Shown here piece by piece: positions 1 to 5,882 of a stretch of DNA of 5,882 bases. This stretch comes from Actinomycetota bacterium (GTDB lineage: Bacteria > Actinomycetota > Acidimicrobiia > Acidimicrobiales > Iamiaceae), in the NCBI GenBank assembly GCA_017882935.1, contig JADGOP010000169.1, positions 1 to 5,882 on the forward strand, given 5' to 3'. Under the pieces are notes generated by a model. The model searched no databases, was not told where the DNA came from, and saw only the letters and a list, made by a program, of their open reading frames with translations. Position 1 is the first letter of the stretch; the number at the start of each line of letters is the position of its first letter. The translations under genes were made by a program, and so were the position numbers.

Positions 1-1532
1 CCCCCTGCAACCTGCCGCTCGACCGTCTGGCCAAGCGCGCCAAGGTGGGCGTGCGCGACGCCGGCGCGTTCCCCATCGAGTTCGTCACCATCGCCGTGAG
101 CGATGGCATCTCGATGGGCCACGAGGGCATGCGGGCGTCGCTCGTGAGCCGCGAGGTCATCGCCGACTCCGTCGAGACCGTCATGCACGCCGAGCGCTTC
201 GACGCGCTGATCACGTTCGCCGGCTGCGACAAGTCGCTGCCGGGCATGCTCATGGCGGCGGCCCGGCTGAACCTGCCGGCGGTCTTCCTCTACGGCGGCA
301 GCATCCTGCCCGGCCACCACAACGGCCAGGCCCTCGACATCGTCAGCGTGTTCGAGGCGGTCGGCGCCAAGGCCTCGGGCACCATCTCCGACGCCGACTT
401 CGACGCCATCGAGCGCAACGCCTGCCCCACCGAGGGCTCGTGCGCCGGCATGTTCACGGCCAACACCATGGCGTCGGTCGCCGAGGCGCTCGGCATGTCG
501 CTGCCCGGCAGCTCGTCGCCGCCCGCGGTCGATCGCCGGCGCGACGACTTCGCCTACCAGTCCGGCCTCGCCGTGGTGCGCCTCATCGAGGAGGGCATCC
601 GCCCGCGCCACATCATGACGAAGGAGGCCTTCGAGAACGCCATCGCCGTGGTGATGGCGCTGGGGGGCTCCACCAACGCCGTCCTCCACCTCCTCGCCAT
701 CGCCGCCGAGGCCGAGGTCGACCTCGCGCTCGACGACTTCAACAAGGTGGCGGCGCGGGTGCCGCACATCGCCGACACCAAGCCGCACGGCAAGTACCAC
801 ATGGCCGACATCGACCGCATCGGCGGCGTGCCCGTGGTCATGCGCGAGCTGCTCGAGGCCGGGCTGCTCCACGGCGACTGCCTCACGGTCACCGGCAAGA
901 CGGTTGCCGAGAACTTGGCCGACCTCGACCCTCCCGCGCCCGACGGCGACGTCATCCACCCGCTGTCGGCGCCCCTGCACGACAAGGGCGGGCTGGCCAT
1001 CCTCACCGGGTCGCTCGCGCCGAAGGGCTCGGTGGTGAAGGTGGCCGGCATCGACTTCGACCACTTCGACGGTCCGGCGCGCGTCTTCGACGGTGAGGCC
1101 GCGGCGATGGAGGCCATCCTCGCGGGCGGCATCAACGCCGGCGACGTGCTCGTCATCCGCTACGAGGGCCCCAAGGGCGGTCCGGGCATGCGCGAGATGC
1201 TGGCCGTCACCGGCGCCATGAAGGGCGCCGGTCGCGGCGGCGACTGTGCGCTGATCACCGACGGGCGCTTCTCGGGCGGCACCCACGGCTTCTGCATCGG
1301 CCACGTCGCCCCCGAGGCGGTCGACGGCGGGCCCATCGCGTTCGTGAACGAGGGCGACCGCATCGTCATCGATGTCGTCAACCACACCATCGACGTCGAC
1401 GTCGCGGCCGACGAGCTCGAGCGCCGCAAGGCCGACTGGAAGCTGCCGGAGCCCCGCTACACCAAGGGCGTGCTGGCGAAGTACGCCCGGCTGGCGCAGG
1501 GCGCCGAGCGCGGCGCCATCACCAGCGCCTGA
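1..1532 (+). CDS. ilvD: Dihydroxy-acid dehydratase IlvD, 5'-truncated by window edge
   Basis: This enzyme dehydrates 2,3-dihydroxy-isovalerate and 2,3-dihydroxy-3-methylvalerate to the 2-oxo acids, the third common step of branched-chain amino acid synthesis in the cytoplasm. The reading frame is open from base 3, where it encodes [11 protein letters not shown]. This contains the first Fe-S ligand Cys (codon 6-8), so a GTG at 45 is internal and not the start. The visible 509 residues lack roughly the first 50 of a family length near 560. Other family motifs are [21 protein letters not shown] (Cys codon 225-227, followed by the Asp and the Lys that is carboxylated in this family), [16 protein letters not shown] (ligand Cys codon 441-443), [10 protein letters not shown], and near the C-terminus GRFSGGTHG, whose Ser (1272-1274) is the proposed catalytic base. 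No frameshift or missing key residue is seen. It ends in TGA facing the stop of the minus-strand export operon. The family assignment is secure; the [2Fe-2S] or [4Fe-4S] cluster type is not decided here. Confidence 0.97.
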   Translation, partial: PCNLPLDRLAKRAKVGVRDAGAFPIEFVTIAVSDGISMGHEGMRASLVSREVIADSVETVMHAERFDALITFAGCDKSLPGMLMAAARLNLPAVFLYGGSILPGHHNGQALDIVSVFEAVGAKASGTISDADFDAIERNACPTEGSCAGMFTANTMASVAEALGMSLPGSSSPPAVDRRRDDFAYQSGLAVVRLIEEGIRPRHIMTKEAFENAIAVVMALGGSTNAVLHLLAIAAEAEVDLALDDFNKVAARVPHIADTKPHGKYHMADIDRIGGVPVVMRELLEAGLLHGDCLTVTGKTVAENLADLDPPAPDGDVIHPLSAPLHDKGGLAILTGSLAPKGSVVKVAGIDFDHFDGPARVFDGEAAAMEAILAGGINAGDVLVIRYEGPKGGPGMREMLAVTGAMKGAGRGGDCALITDGRFSGGTHGFCIGHVAPEAVDGGPIAFVNEGDRIVIDVVNHTIDVDVAADELERRKADWKLPEPRYTKGVLAKYARLAQGAERGAITSA

Positions 1533-1562
1533 CCCGACCCGCTGCGTACGCGTCGGGGGTCA
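1530..1562. terminator. Candidate bidirectional terminator hairpin joining two convergent stop codons
   Basis: The 27 bases between the ilvD stop (1530-1532) and the adaptor B stop (1560-1562, minus strand) form an inverted repeat. CCCGAC at 1533-1538 pairs perfectly with GTCGGG at 1552-1557 around a 13-base loop. Alternatively TGACCC (1530-1535) pairs with GGGTCA (1557-1562) and GAC with GTC inside it, leaving two bulged G, so that both stop codons lie in the stem. There is no T-run on either side, so this is not a classical intrinsic terminator. Stems without U-tracts are proposed terminators in actinobacteria. Position between convergent genes and GC-rich pairing support the call, but function is inferred. 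Confidence 0.45.
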
Positions 1563-3383
1563 GTTGCCGGTGCGGGCGTTGCCGCCGAAGCCGCTGAAGC
1601 CACCGGGCGGGCCACCGGTGAAGTTCCCACCGAAGCCACCGGCGCCGAAGCGGTTGGTACGGGTGTTGGCCTGAGACGCACTGCTCGGGAGCGGCTCGGA
1701 CAGGTCGGCGAGCACGACCTTCCGGCCCGCGGCGAGGCCCTTCGTGATGACGGTTCGGTCGGCGCCGACGGTCCCGATCTTCACGGTGACCGACCTGGTC
1801 TTGCCGCCTTCGAGCACGGTGACGGTGTGGGTCGAGTTGGTGGTGTGCACGGCCGAGGTCGGCACGGTGAGCGCGTTCGCCACGGTGTCGACGGTGATCG
1901 ACGTGCTGGCCCCGGCGCCGTCGTGGAGGCCCGTGGCTCTCGAGTCGGTGAGGCCGATGACCGCCGTGTAGGTCGTGGTGCTCCCGCTGGTGGTACCGGC
2001 GACGCTGAGCGCCACCACGGTGCCCTGCACGGCCTTGCCGTTGCTGTCGGGGACGACCGTCGCCGCTTGGCCGACCGTCACGCTCGGGCGATCGGTGACC
2101 GACACGGGCACGGAGACCTCGTAGCCGCCCTTGCCGACGACCACGACGTTCGCGGTCGTCGACGACGCCGACACCGAGTCGCCCTTGGCGAGCGTGACCG
2201 AGGTGACGGTCCCGTCGATCGGGCTCACGATGGTGGCGGCCGCGAGGCTCTGCTCGGCCACCGCGACCTGCGAGGTGGCGGCATCGACGGCCGACTGGTA
2301 CGAGGCCAGCTGGGAGGCCGTCGGCGTGGTCGACGTCGAACCGCTCGAGGAGTTGGGGCTCGTGCTGCCGGTCGATCCGCTCGGGGTGCTGCTGCCGGAG
2401 CTCTTGGAGAACGGGGAGCTGCCGCTCGAGCCGCTGCCCGTCGTGCCGGAGGGGGGGGACGCGGCCGTGCTGCCCGTGCCGGTGTTCGTCGCGGCGGCCT
2501 TCGAGAGCAGCGCGTCGAGCTTCGAGATCGCGGTGGCGACCTCGGCCTCGAGCGTCGCCACCTGGGCCTGCGCGTCGAGCGAGGCCTGCTGTGCGTCCGT
2601 GCAGGTGCCGGTGCTGGGGGCGACGGTCGTGCTCGTCGTGCTCGTCGACGGCGGCGGCGGCGAGCTGCACGCGGCTTTCGCCGCGGCGAGGTCGGCTCGG
2701 GCCGCGGCGAGCGCGGCGTCGAGTTGCTTCTGGAGGCCGAGCAGCTCACGCTGCGCCGCCTTGATCTGCGCGGCGAGCGAGGTCGATCCGCTCGGGCCGG
2801 AGGGCCCGCTCGGCACCGCGGCCGTCGCGACCGTCGTGACCCGCACGGACGATGACAGCTTCAGCGCCGCGGTCTGCACCGTGGCGGTGGTCGCCGCAGT
2901 GTCGGCGGTGGCGGTGGCGGTGGGCGACGTCGAGCCGTTGCCGTTCGACGAGCCGTTGCCACCGAGGTTGGCCGAGCCGGTGCCACCGGTGCTCGAGGGC
3001 AGCTGGCCGGCCTCGGCCTCGGCGAGGCTGAGCTGTGCCTGGGTCAGGGTGACGTTCGCCGAGTCGAGCTCGCGCTGCAGCGACGCCTTGTCGAGCGTTG
3101 CCAGGGTCTGGCCGACCTTGACCCGCTGGCCGGCCTTCACCGACACCGACTCGACGGTGCCGGAGCCGGGGAACGCCACGGATACCCGGTCGACCGGGGT
3201 GATGGTCCCCGAGCCCTGGAGCTTCTTGGTGACCGTCGCTCGCTCGACGGTGGCGGTGCGGTAGCCGACGTTGCTCGAGGCGGTCGCCATCGAGGCGCCG
3301 ATGACGCCGACGAGCACCACCGTGACGACGGCGATCGCGGCGCCGACCCGGGTGCGGTTGTTGGTGTGGCGTGGCATGGTCAT
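1560..3383 (-). CDS. Adaptor B: HlyD/MacA-type membrane-fusion protein of an ABC exporter, with interrupted coiled coil and Gly-rich tail
   Basis: This is a 607-residue membrane-anchored adaptor that probably works with the upstream permease and ATPase in export across the cytoplasmic membrane. Residues 14-33 are a hydrophobic signal-anchor after a basic start. The two lipoyl half-motifs are at about 62-100 (VAFPGSGTVESVSVKAGQRV) and 383-416 (IVSPIDGTVTSVTLAKGDSV). A beta-barrel and membrane-proximal region follows (about 418-560, with VPTSAV and GLAAGRKVV). Between the lipoyl halves lie four heptad-bearing helices (98-126, 203-238, 263-298, 356-383) separated by Ser/Thr/Gly/Pro-rich linkers (127-202, 239-262, 299-355). 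The only cysteines are C239 and C261. Residues 578-607 are rich in Gly, Phe and Asn. The protein is longer than typical MacA/YknX adaptors (about 370-400) because of the linkers and tail. The ATG at 3383 overlaps the permease stop as ATGA; a second ATG two codons later (3377-3375) is also possible. The transported substrate is unknown. Confidence 0.9.
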   Translation of the reverse strand: MTMPRHTNNRTRVGAAIAVVTVVLVGVIGASMATASSNVGYRTATVERATVTKKLQGSGTITPVDRVSVAFPGSGTVESVSVKAGQRVKVGQTLATLDKASLQRELDSANVTLTQAQLSLAEAEAGQLPSSTGGTGSANLGGNGSSNGNGSTSPTATATADTAATTATVQTAALKLSSSVRVTTVATAAVPSGPSGPSGSTSLAAQIKAAQRELLGLQKQLDAALAAARADLAAAKAACSSPPPPSTSTTSTTVAPSTGTCTDAQQASLDAQAQVATLEAEVATAISKLDALLSKAAATNTGTGSTAASPPSGTTGSGSSGSSPFSKSSGSSTPSGSTGSTSPNSSSGSTSTTPTASQLASYQSAVDAATSQVAVAEQSLAAATIVSPIDGTVTSVTLAKGDSVSASSTTANVVVVGKGGYEVSVPVSVTDRPSVTVGQAATVVPDSNGKAVQGTVVALSVAGTTSGSTTTYTAVIGLTDSRATGLHDGAGASTSITVDTVANALTVPTSAVHTTNSTHTVTVLEGGKTRSVTVKIGTVGADRTVITKGLAAGRKVVLADLSEPLPSSASQANTRTNRFGAGGFGGNFTGGPPGGFSGFGGNARTGN

Positions 3384-4612
3384 TCCGTCCTGAGGGCGTC
3401 GATCGGGGCGAGCTTGGCGGCGCGCGAGGCGGGGTACACCCCGAACACCACGCCGAGGCCGATGGCGCCGACGATGGCGATCGCGGCGGCCTCCGGCGAG
3501 AAGATGATCCGGGTGGAGGTGAAGTGGGGGATCACGATCGCGCCCAGCAGGCCGATGAGCGCTCCGCAGAGCCCCCCGGCGAGCCCGAGCACCGACGCCT
3601 CCACCAGGAACTGGCGGCGGATCGCCCGGGGCCGGGCGCCGAGCGCCTTGCGGACGCCGATCTCACGGATCCGTTCCGTCACCGAGACCAGCATGATGTT
3701 CATCACGCCGATCCCGCCGACGAGGAGCGAGATCCCGGCGACGCCGGCCAGGAGGACCTTCAGGGTGGAGTTCACCGACGACACCGTCGTGAGCAGCGAC
3801 TGCTGGTTCGAGATGGTGAAGTCGGCGCTGCTCGTCGTGGTGATGCGGTGGAGCGCGAGCAGCTCGGCGTTGGTCTCCTGGTAGGCCGCGGTGATCGTCG
3901 AGGGCGAGGTCGCCTCGATGTAGATCGAGCTGAGCGACGTGCGGGCGGAGCTGCCGACCAGCCGCTTGGCCGCGGTCGAGAGGGGCACGATCGCGAGGTC
4001 GTCGTTGCTGGTCGTCGACGAGGAGCCGGTCGACTCGAGCACGCCGATCACCTCCAGCGAGGTGCCGTTCACCGTGACGGTCTGACCGACCGGGTTTCGG
4101 CCGCTGAACAGCTCCGAGGCGGTGTCGGATCCCAGCACCACGACGGCCGCGGTCTTGCGCTCGTCGGCGGCGGTGATGAAGCGGCCCGACTGCACCTTGC
4201 GGTTGCGGATCGTCAGCCAGTTCGGCTCGGTGCCGACGACGCTGGTGGTCCAGTTCGTGGTGCCGGCGGTCAGCTCCTCGGAGGTTGAGCTGGCCGCGGC
4301 GACCGACTTGATGTCGGGCGCCGTCGTCCTCGAGGCGAGCGCGTCGGCGTCGGACTGGCTGAGCGTCGACGCGGAACCCGCCCCGCCGCGGACGCCCGTG
4401 CTGCTCGTCGAGCTGCCCGGCGACACGATCAGCAGGTTGGTGCCGAGCGAGTTGAGGTCCTCCTTCACCTGTGCCTGGGCGCCCTTGCCGAGGCCCACGG
4501 TGAGGATCACCGCAGCGATCCCGATGAGGATGCCGATGACGGTGAGGATCGAACGGAGGCGGTGGAGACGTACGGCCTCGAGGCCCGTGAGGAAGGTGTC
4601 GCGCCAGGTCAT
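3380..4612 (-). CDS. MacB/FtsX-type ABC transporter permease
   Basis: This 410-residue permease has the MacB fold but no fused ATPase, which is encoded by the gene just upstream. Hydrophobic segments at about 21-43, 283-309, 334-362 and 374-395 give four membrane helices. A large extracytoplasmic domain of about 240 residues lies between helices 1 and 2, as in MacB-family members that work by mechanotransmission. Family hallmarks are the N-terminal LRSILTVIGILIGIAAVI, the cytoplasmic loop TERIREIGVRKALGA (312-326) that contacts the ATPase, and the C-terminal YPASRAAKLAPIDALR (393-408). The start ATG (4612-4610) overlaps the ATPase stop as ATGA, and the stop overlaps the ATG of adaptor B as ATGA. 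This order and spacing imply a single complex, with a permease dimer and two ATPases. The external domain is rich in Ser and Thr but otherwise ordinary. LolCE- or FtsX-like roles are less likely because adaptor genes are adjacent. Confidence 0.95.
   Translation of the reverse strand: MTWRDTFLTGLEAVRLHRLRSILTVIGILIGIAAVILTVGLGKGAQAQVKEDLNSLGTNLLIVSPGSSTSSTGVRGGAGSASTLSQSDADALASRTTAPDIKSVAAASSTSEELTAGTTNWTTSVVGTEPNWLTIRNRKVQSGRFITAADERKTAAVVVLGSDTASELFSGRNPVGQTVTVNGTSLEVIGVLESTGSSSTTSNDDLAIVPLSTAAKRLVGSSARTSLSSIYIEATSPSTITAAYQETNAELLALHRITTTSSADFTISNQQSLLTTVSSVNSTLKVLLAGVAGISLLVGGIGVMNIMLVSVTERIREIGVRKALGARPRAIRRQFLVEASVLGLAGGLCGALIGLLGAIVIPHFTSTRIIFSPEAAAIAIVGAIGLGVVFGVYPASRAAKLAPIDALRTE
3388..3391 (-). 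promoter_or_regulatory. Shine-Dalgarno site for adaptor B, inside the permease 3' end
   Basis: AGGA on the minus strand lies 4 bases before the ATG at 3383 and 10 before the alternative ATG at 3377. It is formed by an Arg AGG codon followed by Thr in the permease C-terminus. The spacing is short for the first ATG and slightly long for the second, so the exact start among these two is open. Confidence 0.5.
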
Positions 4613-5343
4613 CGCAGGTCCCCCCTTCGTGCTTCGGAGACCTGGCCGTCACGGATGCGCACGACGCGCTCGGCGGCCCTGGAGACGTCGTCGTCGTGGG
4701 TGATGAGCACGACGGTGCGGCCCTGGTCGTGCAGTTGGTGCAGCAGGCTCAGGACGTCGGCCCCCGACGAGGAGTCGAGGTTCCCGGTGGGCTCGTCGGC
4801 GAGCAGGAGCGCCGGCTCGGTCACCAGCGCCCGGGCGATCGCGACGCGCTGCTGCTGGCCGCCCGAGAGCTCGTTCGGGCGGTGGTCGACGCGGTCGGCG
4901 AGGCCGACCTGGTCGAGCGCGGCGATGGCCCGCTCACGCCGCTCGCTCCGGGGGATGGCGGTGTAGACGAGCGGCAGCTCGACGTTGCGCCACGCGGGGA
5001 GTGCGGCGAGCAGGTTGAACTGCTGGAACACGAAGCCGATGTGCCGGTTGCGAATGTCGGCGAGCGAGTCCTCGCCCATGTCGGCGACCAACTCGCCGGC
5101 GAGGCGGTACTCGCCGACGGTCGGCACGTCGAGGCAGCCGAGGATGTGCATCAGGGTCGACTTGCCCGAGCCCGACGGCCCGACGATGGCGACCATCTCC
5201 CCCGTCTCGATGCGGAGGTTGACGTCGCGGAGCGCGGTCACCTCGAGCGCACCGGTCTTGTAGGTCTTGGCGATGCCGCGGAGGTCGATGACGGGGCCGC
5301 CGACGACGGGCGTCGGGGCCTCCGGTGCGGTGAGCGTGCTCAA
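4609..5343 (-). CDS. ABC transporter ATP-binding protein, MacB/LolD/FtsE-type, TTG start
   Basis: This 244-residue cytoplasmic ATPase powers the permease encoded directly downstream. All nucleotide-binding motifs are intact: A-loop Tyr28, Walker A GPSGSGKST (55-63), Q-loop Gln107 in FVFQQFNLL, signature LSGGQQQR (159-166), Walker B LLLADEP with Asp183 and catalytic Glu184, D-loop NLD (188-190) and H-loop His216. The LLAALPAWRNVELPL stretch after the Q-loop is typical of the MacB/LolD group. The start is read as TTG at 5343-5341, overlapping the adaptor A stop as TTGA. No ATG or GTG lies between it and the conserved IDLRGIAKTYKTG region, because the early valines use GTC, and a purine-rich site lies just upstream. 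The sequence shows the subfamily well but not the substrate. Confidence 0.96.
   Translation of the reverse strand: MSTLTAPEAPTPVVGGPVIDLRGIAKTYKTGALEVTALRDVNLRIETGEMVAIVGPSGSGKSTLMHILGCLDVPTVGEYRLAGELVADMGEDSLADIRNRHIGFVFQQFNLLAALPAWRNVELPLVYTAIPRSERRERAIAALDQVGLADRVDHRPNELSGGQQQRVAIARALVTEPALLLADEPTGNLDSSSGADVLSLLHQLHDQGRTVVLITHDDDVSRAAERVVRIRDGQVSEARRGDLR
4619..4628 (-). promoter_or_regulatory. Shine-Dalgarno site for the permease, inside the ATPase 3' end
   Basis: GAAGGGGGGA on the minus strand ends 6 bases before the ATG at 4612. It is formed by the Arg-Arg-Gly-Asp codons of the ATPase tail, one of them AGG, a codon usually avoided in high-GC genomes. Its strength and spacing fix the permease start at the ATGA overlap. 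Confidence 0.65.
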
Positions 5344-5882
5344 TTGCCCTGTCCCCCGAAGCCGCCGCCGTTGCCCGTCTGGTTGCCGCCGCCGGGGAAG
5401 TTGCCGCCGCCGGGGAAGCTGCCCCCGCTGGGGAGGCTGCCCCCGCCGGGGAACTGGCCCCCGCCGGGGAACTGGCCCGTGCCGCCCCCACCGTTCCGGT
5501 TGCCGACGTTGGCCCGGGTGAAGGAGGGGATCGAGACCACGACCTGCTCACCGGCCTTCAGGCCCGACGTGATCTGGGTCTCGCCGTTCGCCTGGAGCCC
5601 GGTGGTCACGTTGCGCGTCGTCTTGCTCGAGCCGGACACGACGGTCACCGTCGACTGCCCGTTGTCGTTCGAGACGGCGAGGGTGGGCACCTGCACGGCG
5701 TTCTTGATCTCCTTCTGGGTGATCGCCACCGTGGCGGTCGCACCCCCGTAGAAGCCGCTCGGCCACCCACCGACGGTGACCTCGACCGGGAAGGTCGCGA
5801 CACCGGAACTGGTCGTCGCCACGGCGCCCACGGAGGTGACCTTGCCGGTGGCCGAGGTGGAGCCGCCGCTCGGCGTGACCGT
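5340..5882 (-). CDS. Adaptor A: HlyD/MacA-type membrane-fusion protein, C-terminal part only
   Basis: The frame stays open to the window edge, giving 180 residues of the C-terminus. The membrane anchor, lipoyl and coiled-coil parts must lie outside the window. A GTG at 5831 is internal, since the coding pattern continues upstream of it (TVTPSGGSTSATGKVTS). Visible parts are the end of a beta-barrel (FPVEVTV, then PSGFYGGATATVAI in place of the usual RPGM-type turn) and a membrane-proximal domain (VQVPTLAVSNDNGQSTVTVV, then TGLQANGETQITSGLKAGEQVVV). The same order is seen in adaptor B, so the two are probably paralogues. From about 60 residues before the stop the protein becomes Gly-rich, with five tandem hexapeptides of the form [QSN]-[FL]-P-[GS]-G-G, ending in GGGFGGQGN. 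It is the first visible gene of the operon, and its stop overlaps the ATPase start by 4 bases. The family call is good; full architecture cannot be seen. Confidence 0.88.
   Translation of the reverse strand, partial: TVTPSGGSTSATGKVTSVGAVATTSSGVATFPVEVTVGGWPSGFYGGATATVAITQKEIKNAVQVPTLAVSNDNGQSTVTVVSGSSKTTRNVTTGLQANGETQITSGLKAGEQVVVSIPSFTRANVGNRNGGGGTGQFPGGGQFPGGGSLPSGGSFPGGGNFPGGGNQTGNGGGFGGQGN
5347..5357 (-). promoter_or_regulatory. Shine-Dalgarno-like site supporting the TTG start of the ATPase
   Basis: Read on the minus strand, GGGGGA (5357-5352) lies 8 bases before the TTG at 5343, and AGGG (5350-5347) lies 3 bases before it. The site is made from the last codons of adaptor A (Gly-Gly-Gln-Gly-Asn). 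It supports TTG as the start, since no other start codon is nearby. Confidence 0.55.
5385..5474 (-). repeat. Five tandem 18-bp repeats encoding a PGGG-type hexapeptide in adaptor A
   Basis: Five head-to-tail 18-bp units run 5385-5402, 5403-5420, 5421-5438, 5439-5456 and 5457-5474. The last two are identical (gcccccgccggggaactg on the plus strand), and the others differ by a few bases. In the gene's frame they encode QFPGGG, QFPGGG, SLPSGG, SFPGGG and NFPGGG. The unit length is a multiple of three, so copy number can change without breaking the frame. Degenerate Gly-rich codons continue on both sides. No spacer structure is present, so this is not a CRISPR array. Confidence 0.9.

Noticed and set aside
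45..47. GTG at 45 as the start of ilvD
   Set aside because: The frame is open upstream and encodes [11 protein letters not shown], including the first Fe-S ligand Cys. The gene simply begins before the window.
554..1156. Minus-strand open frame of 200 codons opposite ilvD
   Set aside because: It has no domain or plausible start context, and the plus strand is a fully conserved ilvD.
2131..3264. Long plus-strand open frame (377 codons) opposite adaptor B, rich in Ala and Val with many acidic residues
   Set aside because: It is the antisense of a GC-rich gene in a favourable frame. The minus strand in the same place encodes lipoyl motifs, a signal-anchor and heptad helices of a known family, while this frame shows no recognisable domain.
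3380..5343. Possible bacteriocin immunity, LolCDE or FtsEX identity for the ATPase/permease pair
   Set aside because: Adjacent MacA/HlyD-type adaptors favour a MacAB-like exporter. No precursor peptide gene, FtsX-type short external loop or lipoprotein-release context is visible.
5385..5474. Regular short repeat that might look like a CRISPR array or an origin iteron
   Set aside because: The units are directly adjacent without spacers, have a period of exactly six codons, and lie in frame within a coding region.
4696..5751. Plus-strand open frame across the ATPase and adaptor A tail, with Pro-Pro-Pro-Gly repeats
   Set aside because: The proline-rich repeat is the antisense reading of the Gly-rich hexapeptide repeat. 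The minus strand carries complete ABC ATPase motifs.
5829..5831. GTG at 5831 on the minus strand as the start of a small secreted Gly-rich protein
   Set aside because: The frame continues to the window edge with adaptor-like barrel sequence, and there is no signal peptide after this codon. It is internal to adaptor A.

Overview
The window is very GC-rich, with G or C at most third codon positions, and the genes are packed tightly. This suggests a high-GC actinobacterium. An acidimicrobial-type lineage is a guess from the style of the genes and cannot be proved from this sequence. The window holds two convergent transcription units and no intergenic gap longer than about 30 bases.

Left part, plus strand (1-1532): the 3' nine-tenths of ilvD, encoding dihydroxy-acid dehydratase of valine, leucine and isoleucine synthesis. 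The 5' end lies outside the window. All Fe-S and active-site motifs that should be in this part are intact. A 27-base gap then separates two facing stop codons, and an imperfect hairpin there includes both stops. It may be a shared bidirectional terminator.

Right part, minus strand (5882 down to 1560): four genes of a MacAB-like ABC export system, read right to left. They are a membrane-fusion adaptor A (N-terminus outside the window), an ABC ATPase of the MacB/LolD/FtsE type, a four-helix FtsX/MacB-type permease, and a long adaptor B (607 residues). Each gene overlaps the next by exactly 4 bases (TTGA, ATGA, ATGA), and a Shine-Dalgarno-like sequence lies inside the last codons of each upstream gene, so translation is probably coupled. 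ATPase and permease are separate proteins, as in many Gram-positive MacB-like systems (YknYZ type). The substrate cannot be read from the sequence.

The parts most worth a second look are: (i) two different adaptors flanking one ATPase/permease pair; (ii) Gly/Phe-rich C-terminal tails on both adaptors, one built from five 18-bp repeats encoding a PGGG-type hexapeptide; (iii) an adaptor B whose coiled-coil region is broken by three Ser/Thr/Gly/Pro-rich linkers into a nested arrangement of four helices, with the protein's only two cysteines at the presumed tip. I see no phage, IS element, CRISPR array, RNA gene or clearly new defence system here.
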